This document shows positions 45,166 to 55,517 of a DNA stretch of 64,000 nt, piece by piece; positions within the stretch are counted from its first letter, which is position 1; each line of letters opens with the position of its first letter. Below the pieces are notes generated by a model. That model was given only the letters and a program-made list of their open reading frames with translations, was not told the origin of the DNA and did not search any database. Position numbers and translations under genes: made by a program. The DNA lies in contig NZ_JACEHH010000012.1 in the NCBI RefSeq assembly GCF_014154935.1, positions 62,001 through 126,000 on the forward strand, read 5' to 3'. The stretch is from Stieleria mannarensis. Its GTDB lineage: Bacteria; Planctomycetota; Planctomycetia; Pirellulales; Pirellulaceae.

Positions 45166-48100
45166 CCCAAGTTGCGGAACCGCAGGACGCTGCGTCAGCC
45201 GAGGTCGAGGTTCCCCCGTCGGCAGACCGCCCGTCACATCGCGGACCGATCGCATGGATGGCCCGCAATTCGATCGCCGCCAATTTGCTGATGTTCATCC
45301 TGCTCGGCGGCGGCGTCTGGTCGGCCATCGTGATCCAGAAGGAGGTCTTTCCACAATTCGAACTCGACATCGTCGAAGTCAGCGTGGACTATCCCGGCGC
45401 CGCTCCGGAAGAGGTCGAACAAGGCATCTTGCGACCGATCGAAGGCGCCGTGCGCTCGGTCGAAGGCATCCGCGAAATCACCAGCGAAGCCCGCGAAGGC
45501 CGTGGCGAAGTGCTAATCGAAATCGTGGCCGGCGGGCAGCGGATGAAGGCGTTCCAGGATATCGAGCAAGCGGTCAGCCGGATCCGCACCTTTCCCGACC
45601 AAATCGAACAGCCCGAAGTGCGTTTGCAGTCCGAGCAGCGCGAGGCGATGCAGGTGGCGATCTATGGTCCGGTCGACATTTGGACGCTCCGTAAACTGGC
45701 CGAACAGCTGCGCGATCAATTGCAAGCCAACGACCAAATCACCCAGGTCGAACTGCGACGGGTCCCGGCCTATGTCACTCACGTGGAAATCCCGCGCCAA
45801 CGGCTGCGTGAGTACGGGCTGACGTTGCCCGACGTGGCGGACATCATCCGAACGTCCAGCCAAGACGTCGCAGCGGGTTCGGTCCAGACCAGCGGCGGCG
45901 AGATCTTGTTGCGGGTCAAGGCGCGCAAGCAGTGGGCCGATGAATTCGCGGCGATGGAAATCGTGACCGGTCGCGACGGCCCGGCCGTCACCCTGGGCGA
46001 CATCGCCACCATCCGCGACGGATTCGAAGAGGTCGGCTTTCACTCCCAGTTCAGCCAAACGCCGTCGGTCGAACTGGACATCTTTCGCACCGGTTCCCAG
46101 TCGCCAACCGATGTTGCCGAAGCGGTCGAACGGACGATGCGAGCCTTTGAAACCGGACTGCCGCCGGGCGTGAAGTGGCGTGTCGATCGAAACAACGCCG
46201 AAGAGTTTCGCCGCCGCTTGAATCTGGTGCTGGAAAACGCAGTGATGGCGGTCGTCATCGTGTTGGTAATCCTGGCGCTGTTTTTGGAAATGCGGCTCGC
46301 GTTCTGGGTGATGATGGGCATGGCCGTCTCGTTCATCGGTGGGATTTTGTTGTTGCCGTTGGCGGACGTCAGCATCAACATGATCTCGTTGTTCGGGTTC
46401 CTGGTCGTGTTGGGGATCGTCGTCGATGACGCCGTCGTGGTCGGCGAAAACGTCTATGAGAAACGGCAACACAGCGACGACGACGAACAGGCCGCGATCG
46501 ACGGGACGCGCGAAGTCGCCGGCCCGGTCGTGTTCAGCATCCTGACCAACATCGTGGCCTTCGTTCCGCTGATGTTTATTCCCGGCGAGACCGGAAAATT
46601 CTGGGGGCCGCTACCGGTCGTCGTGATCCTGGTGCTGTCGCTGTCCTTGCTGGAATCGCTGTTCATTCTGCCGGCCCACTTGGCCCACGCGCGCGAGGGC
46701 GGACGCAAGAAGCGCGGACTGGGGGCGACCCTGCACCGCGGCCAACAAGCCTTTGGCCGATTGTTCAATCGCACGGTCGAAATCTTCTTCCGCCCCGTCT
46801 TGGTCACCTGTTTGCGATTCCGTTACATCACCGCGTCGACCGCATTGGCGCTGTTTCTGGTCGTCGGCGGTTACGCCACCAGCGCCCACATGGGCATGAT
46901 CCTGATGCCCGAAGTTTCCGCCGATGAAATCGAAGCCGGCGTCCGCATGCCGGTCGGCACCACCCAGGCCCAGGCGGCCGCGATCGCCAAAGCGGTGACC
47001 GATGCCAGTTTGCGGATGTTCGAAGAACACAATCTGTACGAGGTGGCCGAAGGGATCAAAACCAACGTCCGCGGCGAAAGTTTCATCGACGTGGAAATTG
47101 TGATGAAGCCGCCGGACCAGCGCGACATGACCGCCGGCCAGGTGATCGAACTTTGGCGCGATTCGATCGGCGACCTGCCGGGCGTCAGCCAAGTGACTTT
47201 TGAAGCCGAAAGCGGCCCCGGCGGTCACCGCCGCCCGATCAGCATCGCCCTCAGCCACAGCGACATCGACGTTTTGGAAAAGGCGTCGCAAGCCTTGGTC
47301 GAGCGCTGCGAGCGGTTCGCCAACGTTCGCGACGTCAACGACAGCTACAACAAGGGCAAGGTTCAATACGACTTTCGCCTGCGTCCGGAAGGCCGTGCGT
47401 TGGGGCTGACCGATGAAGAATTGGGCGAACAGCTTCGCGGCGCGTTCTTCGGTTCGTTGGCCCTGCGTTTGTTGCGCGGCACCAACGAAACCGAAGTCCG
47501 CGTCAAGTTGCCGGAGGATCAACGCGAGGACATCTATCATCTGGAGGACATGATCATTCGCACGCCCTCGGGTGCCGAGGTGCCCTTGTTGGACGTTGCC
47601 GAATTGGAGCAATCGTTGGCGTTTCGTTCGATCGATCGACGTGACGGCCGACGGGTGATCAACGTTTCGATGGATGTCGAACCCAAACGCGCGGTGACGC
47701 AAGTGATCGAAGCCCTTCGCAACGAAGAACTGCCGCGATTGCGCGCCGACTATCCCGGGATCACGTGGACTTTCGAGGGCAGCGATGCGGAGATGCGACG
47801 TGCCACCGCTTCGCTTTGGGGATCGTTCGGTCTGGCGCTCGCAGTGATCTATTCGCTATTGGCCGTCGCGTTTCGCGGGTACATCCAACCGTTGATCGTG
47901 TTGGTCGCCATCCCCTTTGGGATCGTCGGGGCGGTCCTGGGGCACATCCTGCTCGGTTATGACCTTTCGCTGGTCAGCCTGATGGGCGTGATCGCGCTTT
48001 CCGGTGTGGTGATCAACGACTCGTTGATCATGATCGATTACGCCAACCGTCGCCGCGAAGAACGGTACACCGCCTTCGACGCGATTCTGCAAGCCGGCCT

Positions 48101-48332
48101 GCGGCGATTCCGACCAATCTTGTTGACCACGCTGACCACCTTCGGCGGGTTGATGCCGCTGATCTTCGAAGATTCCTTGCAAGCCCAATACATCATCCCG
48201 ATGGCCATCTCACTGGGCTTCGGCATCCTGTTCGCAACCGCCATCATCCTGGTGCTGGTCCCCTGTTTGTACCTGATCCTGGAGGACATCCTGGCCATCG
48301 CGACGGGCAAGCGGGAAGCGACCGAGTCGTGA
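45162..48332 (+). CDS. RND superfamily efflux pump (AcrB/MexB-like)
   Basis: A 1056-residue inner-membrane proton-driven pump of normal length, with 12 expected membrane helices and two large periplasmic loops. Signatures are [40 protein letters not shown], the helix-4 proton-relay Asp pair in [20 protein letters not shown], and the second-half [20 protein letters not shown]. The short N-terminal cytosolic extension and the divergence from AcrB suggest the HAE1/CusA-neutral class without heavy-metal Met pairs; substrate is unknown. It is the last gene of the operon; a GTAGCTAC repeat follows. Confidence 0.94.
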   Translation: MTQVAEPQDAASAEVEVPPSADRPSHRGPIAWMARNSIAANLLMFILLGGGVWSAIVIQKEVFPQFELDIVEVSVDYPGAAPEEVEQGILRPIEGAVRSVEGIREITSEAREGRGEVLIEIVAGGQRMKAFQDIEQAVSRIRTFPDQIEQPEVRLQSEQREAMQVAIYGPVDIWTLRKLAEQLRDQLQANDQITQVELRRVPAYVTHVEIPRQRLREYGLTLPDVADIIRTSSQDVAAGSVQTSGGEILLRVKARKQWADEFAAMEIVTGRDGPAVTLGDIATIRDGFEEVGFHSQFSQTPSVELDIFRTGSQSPTDVAEAVERTMRAFETGLPPGVKWRVDRNNAEEFRRRLNLVLENAVMAVVIVLVILALFLEMRLAFWVMMGMAVSFIGGILLLPLADVSINMISLFGFLVVLGIVVDDAVVVGENVYEKRQHSDDDEQAAIDGTREVAGPVVFSILTNIVAFVPLMFIPGETGKFWGPLPVVVILVLSLSLLESLFILPAHLAHAREGGRKKRGLGATLHRGQQAFGRLFNRTVEIFFRPVLVTCLRFRYITASTALALFLVVGGYATSAHMGMILMPEVSADEIEAGVRMPVGTTQAQAAAIAKAVTDASLRMFEEHNLYEVAEGIKTNVRGESFIDVEIVMKPPDQRDMTAGQVIELWRDSIGDLPGVSQVTFEAESGPGGHRRPISIALSHSDIDVLEKASQALVERCERFANVRDVNDSYNKGKVQYDFRLRPEGRALGLTDEELGEQLRGAFFGSLALRLLRGTNETEVRVKLPEDQREDIYHLEDMIIRTPSGAEVPLLDVAELEQSLAFRSIDRRDGRRVINVSMDVEPKRAVTQVIEALRNEELPRLRADYPGITWTFEGSDAEMRRATASLWGSFGLALAVIYSLLAVAFRGYIQPLIVLVAIPFGIVGAVLGHILLGYDLSLVSLMGVIALSGVVINDSLIMIDYANRRREERYTAFDAILQAGLRRFRPILLTTLTTFGGLMPLIFEDSLQAQYIIPMAISLGFGILFATAIILVLVPCLYLILEDILAIATGKREATES

Positions 48333-48345
48333 TCGCCGCTGAAAC

Positions 48346-48401
48346 GTAGCTACCTTCGCCAGAAGGTGGATCCTCCTCCACGCTCTGGCGAGCGTAGCTA
48401 C
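48346..48401. repeat. Dispersed GTAGCTAC element, copy D
   Basis: Bounded by GTAGCTAC at 48346-48353 and 48394-48401. The two inner hairpins are perfect: ACCTTC-GCCA-GAAGGT and ACGCTC-TGGC-GAGCGT. This is the clearest copy. It lies between convergent genes (RND pump and AraC regulator), where it could double as a bidirectional terminator. GTTGTCCAAC (48414) follows. Confidence 0.8.
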
Positions 48402-48479
48402 GTTCATGTCACGTTGTCCAACAAATCACCGACGTCCCCGAGTATCATCCCGGTCCGTGCCGCACGCGCGACCGGCCTT

Positions 48480-49253
48480 TCATTCCACGTCTCGAAAACG
48501 TTTGCGATAGGCCAGCGGGGTCATGCCGGTGAAGCGGCGGAATCGTTTCGTGAAATGGCTTTGATCGAAAAAGCCGACCGCGACGGAGATATCGGTGATC
48601 GAATCGGACGTGCGCGTCAGGCGGTCGCGCGCGTCCTGGATTCGGCGTGACAGAATGTATTCGCTTGGCGACATTCTCAGTAGCGAGCGAAAACGGTGAT
48701 TGAATTGCGACGAGGACAGACCCGACATCTCGGCCAAGTCTTTTATCGAGAGGGGTTTTGCGTAGTTCTCGTCGATGAATCGGATCGCCGACGCCAACTC
48801 GCTGAAGAACGATGCCTGCTCGTCCGGTGTGGCAATCGGGTACATCACGCCGGCGATCCCGATCACCTCGGCGGTCGCGGAAAACAGCGGCGTCTTGGTG
48901 GAGACATACCACTGCGGCGTCCCGCGTACGTGGGGAACCAGCCAAACTTGGTTGGGAATCGAGCGGCACAGTTTCATCACCCGGCGGTCTTCGGCGTGGT
49001 AGGCATCGGCCAGCGCCGGCGGCTGAAAATCGCTGTCAGTCCGTCCGTAAAGCTCCTCGACGTCCGCCAATCCGAACACGTCGGTCAGCGTGCGGGGGTT
49101 CACCGCGATGTAACGCTGCCGATGGTCCTTGGCGTAGAAAAGTACCAGGGGAAGGTGCTCGAAAAGCTCGATCACGCTGCGCACACCGGGATGTCGCCGC
49201 ACAAATGCCTTGCTAAAGGCCCGGCCGTTTCGTGGGGAGTCAGAATTCGGCAT
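48480..49253 (-). CDS. AraC-family transcriptional regulator with N-terminal PAS domain
   Basis: A 257-residue regulator. Residues about 20-130 form a PAS-like sensor (VIELFEHLPLVLFYAKDHRQ, ...AVNPRTLTDVFGL, IIGIAGVMYPI-like end). The C-terminal AraC domain (about 150-250) has two helix-turn-helix units: SIKDLAEMSGLSSSQFNHRF and SITDISVAVGFFDQSHFTKR then FRRFTGMTPLAYRKRF. ATG at 49253; a TTG two codons earlier is unlikely. Its targets may be the adjoining convergent RND operon or the divergent PSD1 gene; the divergent position next to 49365 makes the latter at least as likely. Confidence 0.88.
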   Translation of the reverse strand: MPNSDSPRNGRAFSKAFVRRHPGVRSVIELFEHLPLVLFYAKDHRQRYIAVNPRTLTDVFGLADVEELYGRTDSDFQPPALADAYHAEDRRVMKLCRSIPNQVWLVPHVRGTPQWYVSTKTPLFSATAEVIGIAGVMYPIATPDEQASFFSELASAIRFIDENYAKPLSIKDLAEMSGLSSSQFNHRFRSLLRMSPSEYILSRRIQDARDRLTRTSDSITDISVAVGFFDQSHFTKRFRRFTGMTPLAYRKRFRDVE

Positions 49254-49364
49254 CGGCAAATCGTACCAAAAACAACCGGTGGATGTACAAGACCTCGGTG
49301 CGTCATCGGCTAGAATTAAGGGCGTTCAGAATGCCCACCTCTACCCGCATCGGCGGATTCGCGA

Positions 49365-52300
49365 ATGTTCCCTGTGAAGAATCTTACCATCGCGGCAGCG
49401 TTTTGGCTGATTCAATGCCACGCAGCGGCGGTTTGGTCCGAGACACCGATTTCCTTTAATTCGGATATCCGTCCCATCCTTTCGGAGAACTGCTTCGCCT
49501 GTCACGGACCGGACGAAGCGGAGCGGGCGGCCGATTTGCGGCTGGACCAGCGCGAGCCGGCGATCGACTACGGCGCGATCATCGAAGGCAGCCCCGAGGA
49601 CAGTCTGGTGATGGAGCGGATCTTGTCGGACGATCCCGACTTGATCATGCCGCCCCCGCATTCCCACAAGGTCTTGACGGCGGAGCAAAAGCAGTTGTTG
49701 GCCGAGTGGATTCGTCAGGGCGCCGAGTATGAAACCCACTGGTCGTTCCAACCGTTGCCCGAGACGACGACCATTCCCGAAGTCGTCGATGATTGGCCGC
49801 GGACTTCGGTCGATCCGTTCGTTGCCCGAATGCATCGGCAAAAGAAGCTTCAGCCCAGTGCCGAAGCGGACAAGGCGACTTGGCTGCGGCGGGTCACGTT
49901 CGATTTGACCGGATTGCCCCCGACGCTAGCGGAACTGGACGCGTTCCTGGCCGACGAATCAGGCGATGCCTATGAAACCGTGGTCGAGCGTTTGTTGACG
50001 TCACCGGCCTATGGCGAACGCATGGCGGTCATGTGGTTGGACGTCGCTCGCTACGCGGACACGTTCGGTTACCAAAACGACATCCCGATGGAAGTTTGGC
50101 CTTGGCGAGGCTGGGTGATCGACGCGTTCAACCGCAACATGCCCTACGACCAGTTCATCACCGAGCAAATCGCCGGTGACCTGCTTCCAGATGCCACCGA
50201 TGCCCAACGGCTGGCAACGACATTCAATCGTTTGCATCGACAAACCAATGAAGGCGGCAGCGTTGCCGAAGAGTTCCGGCTGACCGGCATCACCGACCGG
50301 ACCACCACCGCCGGCACCGCGTTCCTGGGGCTGACGATGGAATGTTGCCGCTGTCACGACCACAAATTCGACCCGATCAAACAGAGAGAGTTTTATCAAT
50401 TGTCGGCCTACTTTTCCGACATCGATGAACTCGGTCTCTATTCCCACTTCACCTTCTCCGCACCGACCCCGGCGATGCTGTTGTACCAAGGTGACCAGCG
50501 ACAACAGCACCAAGCGGCCAAGCAAGCCATTGCGGATGCGGAGTCGGCATTCGATTCGGCCATCGTAACGGCGAGTGAGTTTTGGCGGTCGCGCAAAGAC
50601 GAATTGATCGACACGTTGCCCGAGCCTCGCGCGGCCGTGTACGAGAATTCGCTCGATGGATCGGTCGATGGGATTGTCGGCAAGGCCACGGTTTGCAATG
50701 GCGACGACGCGATTCCCTGCCAGGACGCACCGCTGTTCGGGCGGACGTCGGTGTTTTCGTACAGCCTGTGGGTGCGTCCCCAACAGCACAGGCCGCGGAT
50801 GATGGTGCTGAACCAATCCCGGGCGGCCGAAGACGCAGCGTTTCGCGGCTTGGAACTGACCCTGGATCAAGGGCACCCACAGTTTTCGATGATCCACTTT
50901 TGGCCCGGAAACGCGTTGCGGGTGCGGGCCACCAAACAGATCCCGACTGACCAGTGGACCCACCTTGCCGTGACGCATGACGGCAGCGGACGCGCCGACG
51001 GCGTGCGGATCTACGTGGACGGACAACTCGCCGAAGTGGAAATCATTCGAGACAAACTTTCACGCGACGTCCGACAACGAAAGGATTGGGGCGACCTGGA
51101 CGTCGAGAAGGTTGCCTTGTCACTGGGCGCCCGTTTTCGTGACATCGGCTTTCGTGACGGACAGGTCGATGAATTAAAAGTATTTGACGTCCAGCTCTCC
51201 TCGGCCGAAGTGCTTGCGATGGTTGCCCAGGCCCGGCCCGAGGTCGCACCTGTCGAGATTGACACCGAAGCGGCCCTTGAGCATCAACTGTTGACCGCGG
51301 ATGAAACCGTCGCCCAGGCGCGTCGCAGGCTGGTCGAAGCGCGTGACGCCGAAAACGAGCTGGTCGCCGGCATCCGCGAAATCATGACGATGCGACACTA
51401 CGACGATGCACCACCGACGCACGTGCTCGGACGCGGCGAATACACCAACAAGCAAGACCAGGTTTCACCGGCCACGCCGGCGCTCTCGGGCGGACTGCCA
51501 GCCGCCGGACCGGACCGGTTGTCGCTTGCGAAGTGGATGACCGCTCCACAGAATCCGCTGACGGCACGTGTCATCGTCAACCGGATGTGGCACCTGTTCT
51601 TCGGCCGCGGGATCGTGGTCACCTTGGAAGATTTCGGTTCCCAGGGGACACCGCCCACTCACCCGCGGCTGCTGGACCATCTGGCCCGATCGTTGATGGA
51701 CAACGATTGGGACCTGCACTGGCTGTGTCGTGAAATCGTGTTGTCGTCGACCTATCGCCAATCATCTGATGTCAACGATCCCAGCCTTTTCCAGCGTGAT
51801 CGTGACAACGCCTGGCTAACGCGCGGACCCAAGCACCGGTTGTCCGCCGAACAGTTGCGTGACAGCGTCCTGGCTGCCAGCGGATTGTTGGTCAAACGGG
51901 TCGGCGGCCCCAGTGTGATGCCGTACCAGCCGGCGGGGTTGTGGCGAGAATCGGGGACCGGCAAGTCGTACAATCAATCGACCGGCCAGGGGCTGTACCG
52001 CCGCAGCTTGTACACGTTCTGGAAACGCACCGCGCCGCCGCCGACCATGTTGACGCTGGACGCGACTAGCCGAGAAAGCTGTACACCCCGACGCGAACTG
52101 ACGACAACGCCACTGCAGGCGCTGGTGTTCTTGAATGATCCGCAATACGTCGAAGCCTCGCGTGTGTTGGCTGAATCGCTCGTGGAGTCCCATCCGACCG
52201 ACCACCAAGCACGTTGGGACGAGCTGTTTCGAAGATTGCTCAGCCGTCGGCCCAGCGACGGCGAACGACAAGTGATTCAGCAGTTGTTTGAAGAACAGCA

Positions 52301-52454
52301 GGCGACTTTCTCAGAACAACCCGCGCAAGCCGATGAATTCCTAAGCGTCGGTGCTCGACCGCTGCGTCATGCGACTAAGCGAAGTGATCTGGCGGCGACG
52401 ACCATCGTGGTCCAGACCCTGTTTGCCTACGACGAAACCATCATGCTCCGCTAA
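49365..52454 (+). CDS. PSC/PSD-type Planctomycete cytochrome protein with LamG (DUF1549/DUF1553)
   Basis: A 1029-residue exported protein with signal peptide (LTIAAAFWLIQCHAAAVWS). Order: Planctomycete-type cytochrome c (FNSDIRPILSENCFACHGPD, haem site CFACH), DUF1549 (about 145-350: LRRVTFDLTGLPPTLAELDA, WLDVARYADTFGYQ, CCRCHDHKFDPI with CRCH), a LamG-like lectin domain (about 440-620), a coiled region, then DUF1553 (from about 700: NRMWHLFFGRGIV, STYRQSSDVN, TPLQALVFLNDPQYVEASRV). Such proteins pair with a DUF1501 protein, encoded here next, and occur near sulfatases; they are thought to act in periplasmic polysaccharide breakdown. Exact reaction unknown. Confidence 0.9.
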   Translation: MFPVKNLTIAAAFWLIQCHAAAVWSETPISFNSDIRPILSENCFACHGPDEAERAADLRLDQREPAIDYGAIIEGSPEDSLVMERILSDDPDLIMPPPHSHKVLTAEQKQLLAEWIRQGAEYETHWSFQPLPETTTIPEVVDDWPRTSVDPFVARMHRQKKLQPSAEADKATWLRRVTFDLTGLPPTLAELDAFLADESGDAYETVVERLLTSPAYGERMAVMWLDVARYADTFGYQNDIPMEVWPWRGWVIDAFNRNMPYDQFITEQIAGDLLPDATDAQRLATTFNRLHRQTNEGGSVAEEFRLTGITDRTTTAGTAFLGLTMECCRCHDHKFDPIKQREFYQLSAYFSDIDELGLYSHFTFSAPTPAMLLYQGDQRQQHQAAKQAIADAESAFDSAIVTASEFWRSRKDELIDTLPEPRAAVYENSLDGSVDGIVGKATVCNGDDAIPCQDAPLFGRTSVFSYSLWVRPQQHRPRMMVLNQSRAAEDAAFRGLELTLDQGHPQFSMIHFWPGNALRVRATKQIPTDQWTHLAVTHDGSGRADGVRIYVDGQLAEVEIIRDKLSRDVRQRKDWGDLDVEKVALSLGARFRDIGFRDGQVDELKVFDVQLSSAEVLAMVAQARPEVAPVEIDTEAALEHQLLTADETVAQARRRLVEARDAENELVAGIREIMTMRHYDDAPPTHVLGRGEYTNKQDQVSPATPALSGGLPAAGPDRLSLAKWMTAPQNPLTARVIVNRMWHLFFGRGIVVTLEDFGSQGTPPTHPRLLDHLARSLMDNDWDLHWLCREIVLSSTYRQSSDVNDPSLFQRDRDNAWLTRGPKHRLSAEQLRDSVLAASGLLVKRVGGPSVMPYQPAGLWRESGTGKSYNQSTGQGLYRRSLYTFWKRTAPPPTMLTLDATSRESCTPRRELTTTPLQALVFLNDPQYVEASRVLAESLVESHPTDHQARWDELFRRLLSRRPSDGERQVIQQLFEEQQATFSEQPAQADEFLSVGARPLRHATKRSDLAATTIVVQTLFAYDETIMLR

Positions 52455-52470
52455 CCCTGCGGCAGCCCTG

Positions 52471-52526
52471 TGGGATAGGCTTCCAGCCTGTCATTGCGGG
52501 CCCCGACAGGCTGGAAGCCTATCCCA
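52471..52526. repeat. Perfect 22-bp hairpin repeat (GATAGGCTTCCAGCC type), copy 1
   Basis: The arms 52471-52492 and 52505-52526 are exact inverted copies; the core is GATAGGCTTCCAGCCTGTC with TGG at the outer end. The loop is 12 bases. It fills the gap between the PSD1-type and DUF1501 genes, 16 bases after the former's stop. A second, imperfect copy follows the DUF1501 gene. Without a T-tract it is a REP-like element that may act as an mRNA processing or stability site. Confidence 0.85.
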
Positions 52527-52566
52527 CATACGATTCCCGAACCTTGCTCGATAAGTGAGACCGACC

Positions 52567-54018
52567 ATGAACGCGACAACCAACCGACGACACTGGTTGC
52601 AACAGTTTGGGATGGGATTGGGAGGAATCGCCGCATCGCAGTTGCTGCACCGCGACCTCGCGGGCGCCGCCCCGGCCGGGTCGAATGGTCCCGGCGTGCC
52701 CAGCGGCGGAGTCGTCAACCCGACCCATCATGCCCCCAAGGCCAAACGGGTGATCTACCTGTTTCAAGCCGGCGGCCCCTCGCAACTGGAAACCTGGGAC
52801 CACAAACCACTGCTCAACGAAAAACAAGGGGAACCGTTGCCCGATTCGGTTCGCCAGGGGCAACGCTTGACCGGGATGTCGGGCAACCAAGCAATTCTGC
52901 CGTTGGCCGGTTCGATTTACAAGTTCAATCAGCACGGTGAAAACGGCACCTGGGTCAGCGAGCTGATGCCGCACATGGCCAAGCAAGTCGACCAGATCGC
53001 GGTGGTCAAATCGATGTACACCGAAGCGATCAATCACGATCCGGCGATCACGTTTCTGCAGACCGGCAACCAACTGTCCGGCCGTCCCAGCATCGGCGCC
53101 TGGCTGCACTATGGACTCGGCAGCGAGAACGACAACCTGCCCACGTTTGTCGTGTTGGTTACGAAAGGCAAGGGCGGCCAACCGTTGTATTCCCGTTTGT
53201 GGGGATCGGGGTTCCTGCCGGCACGCTACCAAGGCGTCCAGTTTCGCGCCGGGAAGGAACCGGTGTTGTACCTGTCGAACCCGCCCGGCATCTCCGCACA
53301 AGGTCGACGCAACATGCTCGATCGGCTGAACGACCTGCACCAATTGGAACAGGACCGATTGGGTGATCCCGCCTTGGCGACGCGGATCGAACAATACGAG
53401 ATGGCGTATCGGATGCAATCGAGTGTCCCCGACGTCGCCAATCTGGGCGAAGAACCGCAAAGTGTCTTGGACATGTACGGACCCGACGTGACCAAGCCAG
53501 GGTCGTTTGCCGCGAATTGTCTGTTGGCAAGACGGTTGGCCGAACGCGGTGTTCGTTTCATCCAGCTTTATCACCAGGGATGGGACCATCACGGCAACAT
53601 TCCCAGTGGCATGAAGCGACAATGCATGGACACGGACCAGCCGTCCGCGGCGCTGCTGCAAGACCTGCGACAACGGGGGATGCTGGAGGACACGTTGGTG
53701 ATCTGGGGCGGCGAGTTCGGACGGACGAACTATTCCCAGGGCACATTGACGGCAACCAATTACGGACGCGACCACCATCCGCGTTGTTTTTCCATGTGGA
53801 TGGCTGGCGGCGGTATCAAGGGCGGCATCAGCCACGGCGAGACCTGCCCGTTCGGATACAACGTGGTCTCTGATGGCGTCCACGTCCGCGACTTTCATGC
53901 CACGCTGTTGCACTTGATGGGCATCGACCACCACCGATTGTCCGTCAAATTCCAAGGCCTTAATGCGCGATTGACCGGCGTTGAACCCGCACGGGTCGTC
54001 AACGAAATCCTAGCGTAG
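52567..54018 (+). CDS. DUF1501 exported protein (sulfatase-like fold)
   Basis: A 483-residue protein. It starts MNATTNRRHWLQQFGMGLGG, a Tat-like RR signal, then IAASQLLHRDLAGAAPAG. DUF1501 hallmarks: AKRVIYLFQAGGPSQLETWD, VSELMPHMAKQVDQIAVVKS, GARFIQLYHQGWDHH (as GVRFIQLYHQGWDHHGNIPS), WGGEFGRTNYSQG, NYGRDHHPRCFSMWMAGGGI. Metal-binding Asp/His of the alkaline-phosphatase/sulfatase superfamily are visible in WDHH, GGEFGR and GRDHH. It works with the PSD1-type protein encoded directly upstream; the role is presumed periplasmic. The ATG at 52567 is chosen over a GTG at 52555. Confidence 0.92.
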   Translation: MNATTNRRHWLQQFGMGLGGIAASQLLHRDLAGAAPAGSNGPGVPSGGVVNPTHHAPKAKRVIYLFQAGGPSQLETWDHKPLLNEKQGEPLPDSVRQGQRLTGMSGNQAILPLAGSIYKFNQHGENGTWVSELMPHMAKQVDQIAVVKSMYTEAINHDPAITFLQTGNQLSGRPSIGAWLHYGLGSENDNLPTFVVLVTKGKGGQPLYSRLWGSGFLPARYQGVQFRAGKEPVLYLSNPPGISAQGRRNMLDRLNDLHQLEQDRLGDPALATRIEQYEMAYRMQSSVPDVANLGEEPQSVLDMYGPDVTKPGSFAANCLLARRLAERGVRFIQLYHQGWDHHGNIPSGMKRQCMDTDQPSAALLQDLRQRGMLEDTLVIWGGEFGRTNYSQGTLTATNYGRDHHPRCFSMWMAGGGIKGGISHGETCPFGYNVVSDGVHVRDFHATLLHLMGIDHHRLSVKFQGLNARLTGVEPARVVNEILA

Positions 54019-54024
54019 ACGTCC

Positions 54025-54082
54025 GTGGATAGGCTTCCAGCCTGTCATTTCAGCACCCGGCGAGCCTGGAAGCCTCTCTCAC
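54025..54082. repeat. Hairpin repeat (GATAGGCTTCCAGCC type), copy 2
   Basis: GTGGATAGGCTTCCAGCCTG begins at 54025, and an imperfect inverse (GCGAGCCTGGAAGCCTCTCT) follows at about 54060-54082. It is the same element as at 52471-52526 with a damaged right arm, and again lies just after a stop codon. Confidence 0.75.
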
Positions 54083-54120
54083 ATTCCAAACGACTTTCAC
54101 ACCCTCGCTTACAATTCACA

Positions 54121-54972
54121 ATGGTCACCCAGCGAACTCCAGCCTCGATCATCACGATCGCCGCACTCATCACCCTGTGCAACCTCAGTTCATCCGCCCT
54201 CGCCCAATCATCCGCTTCGCCGCCATCACGCCCTGCCGCTCTACCCGATCAGGCCAAGTGGATGCCGGCGCTCAGCGGTGACGACCTGAACGTCTACCGA
54301 GACGAGCAAACGTTGTGGTTGCAGCCGACGCCGTCTTCCATCCAGGCACGCCGCGCCAACCTTCCGCGGCTTTGCGCCCCGATCCGATCACTCGGTTGGG
54401 ACGGTGGCCAGGAAACCGAGTTGGTGTTTGTCCCCGAACCGGATCATTGGCGATTTTCCTGGAAGGCGGCCGTCGCTCCCAAAGCGTTGATCAAGATGGT
54501 GTTTGACGGCGATCCGGTCTTACCCGACGAAGTCTCGCCGACCCGACCGGCCGGAGACGCGTCGGTGATGCTGCACGCCCACCACGCGTCCACCTTTGGC
54601 GAAAAACTGCGGTATGAACCCCAGTGGTACAAGAACACCGTCGGCTATTGGACCATCCCGGCCGACTATGCCACTTGGGAATTCAAGCTGGACGAACCGG
54701 GGCGTTACAGCATCGCGGTGTTGCAAGGGTGTGGCGAAGGCCAGGGGGGCAGCGATGCCTTGATCAGCATTCGCGACGGAACGTCCACCGTCGCCGAGTT
54801 GCCGTTTCAAACGATCGACACCGGACACTTTCAAAACTTTCGCTGGAACCACCTGGGCGACGTGACGGTGGCAAAGGAAGGAACCTATCAATTGCGAATC
54901 GATGCCAAACGAATCGCCAAAGGTGCCCTGTTCGACGTCCGGGCGATCCACTTGGTCAAACAGGCCAAGTGA
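54121..54972 (+). CDS. Secreted hypothetical protein with carbohydrate-binding-like C-terminus
   Basis: A 283-residue exported protein with signal peptide (SIITIAALITLCNLSSSALA then QSS). The first half (residues about 45-130) has WMPALSGDDLNVYRDEQTLW and WRFSWKAAVAPKALIKMVFD. The second half (about 165-280) resembles beta-sandwich modules attached to glycoside hydrolases and sulfatases: IPADYATWEFKLDEPGRYSI, AVLQGCGEGQGGSDALISIR, ...VAKEGTYQLRIDAKRIAKGA then LFDVRAIHLV. It follows the DUF1501 gene with a 102-base gap containing the repeat. No catalytic motif was recognised; an accessory role in sugar binding is a guess. Confidence 0.65.
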   Translation: MVTQRTPASIITIAALITLCNLSSSALAQSSASPPSRPAALPDQAKWMPALSGDDLNVYRDEQTLWLQPTPSSIQARRANLPRLCAPIRSLGWDGGQETELVFVPEPDHWRFSWKAAVAPKALIKMVFDGDPVLPDEVSPTRPAGDASVMLHAHHASTFGEKLRYEPQWYKNTVGYWTIPADYATWEFKLDEPGRYSIAVLQGCGEGQGGSDALISIRDGTSTVAELPFQTIDTGHFQNFRWNHLGDVTVAKEGTYQLRIDAKRIAKGALFDVRAIHLVKQAK

Positions 54973-55054
54973 CGTAGATTGAGTGCTGTGTTGGACGATG
55001 TCCTTTCCAGATCGTCGTGCGGAGGCCTGCCGACGAGGCTCGGGAAGAGCCAAC

Positions 55055-55312
55055 CTACCCGCGCTGTTTGGCGGCTTCGATCAGGGCGTCGACTTCCAAG
55101 ACTTGGTCGTGCGGGACGCGATTACGCTGGTACTTGTTCCACAGCACTTCACGCAAGGATTCCAGATCCTCCAGCTCGATGACCGGAAACTGCGTCCACT
55201 CGGTCTCCGATTTCAGCCGTGATTGCAGCTTCCACTCGCCGCCGTGTCGCATGGCGGTGACCAAACGCGTTTCGCCTTCTTCGGTCTTCTCACGCCATTC
55301 GTGTTTTTTCAT
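55055..55312 (-). CDS. Small conserved-looking hypothetical protein
   Basis: An 85-residue cytoplasmic protein, MKKHEWREKTEEGETRLVTA then MRHGGEWKLQSRLKSETEWT, with a predicted N-terminal beta-sheet and a C-terminal helical region (LEDLESLREVLWNKYQRNRV). It is rich in charged residues and has no signal peptide. No family recognised. The ATG at 55312 with GGA upstream is preferred over one 17 codons earlier. It stands alone, between two gaps with repeat-like GC-rich sequence. Confidence 0.6.
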   Translation of the reverse strand: MKKHEWREKTEEGETRLVTAMRHGGEWKLQSRLKSETEWTQFPVIELEDLESLREVLWNKYQRNRVPHDQVLEVDALIEAAKQRG

Positions 55313-55517
55313 GATCCGTAGGTTGTTGTAGGACGGCCGTCGCAGCGACGCACTCCAGCGCACGTTGGTGTTTAGCCTCTAGGCGATTTCCCCCCCCGCT
55401 GCGTTGCAGCGAAAGGCGACGGCCCGAAAGAGCCATCGTACGCGGAGATGCGATTGTCCAACGCATGCACGAGTCCCATAGTATCAATTCCACCCCAAAT
55501 GCTGTCCACCCGCCGAT

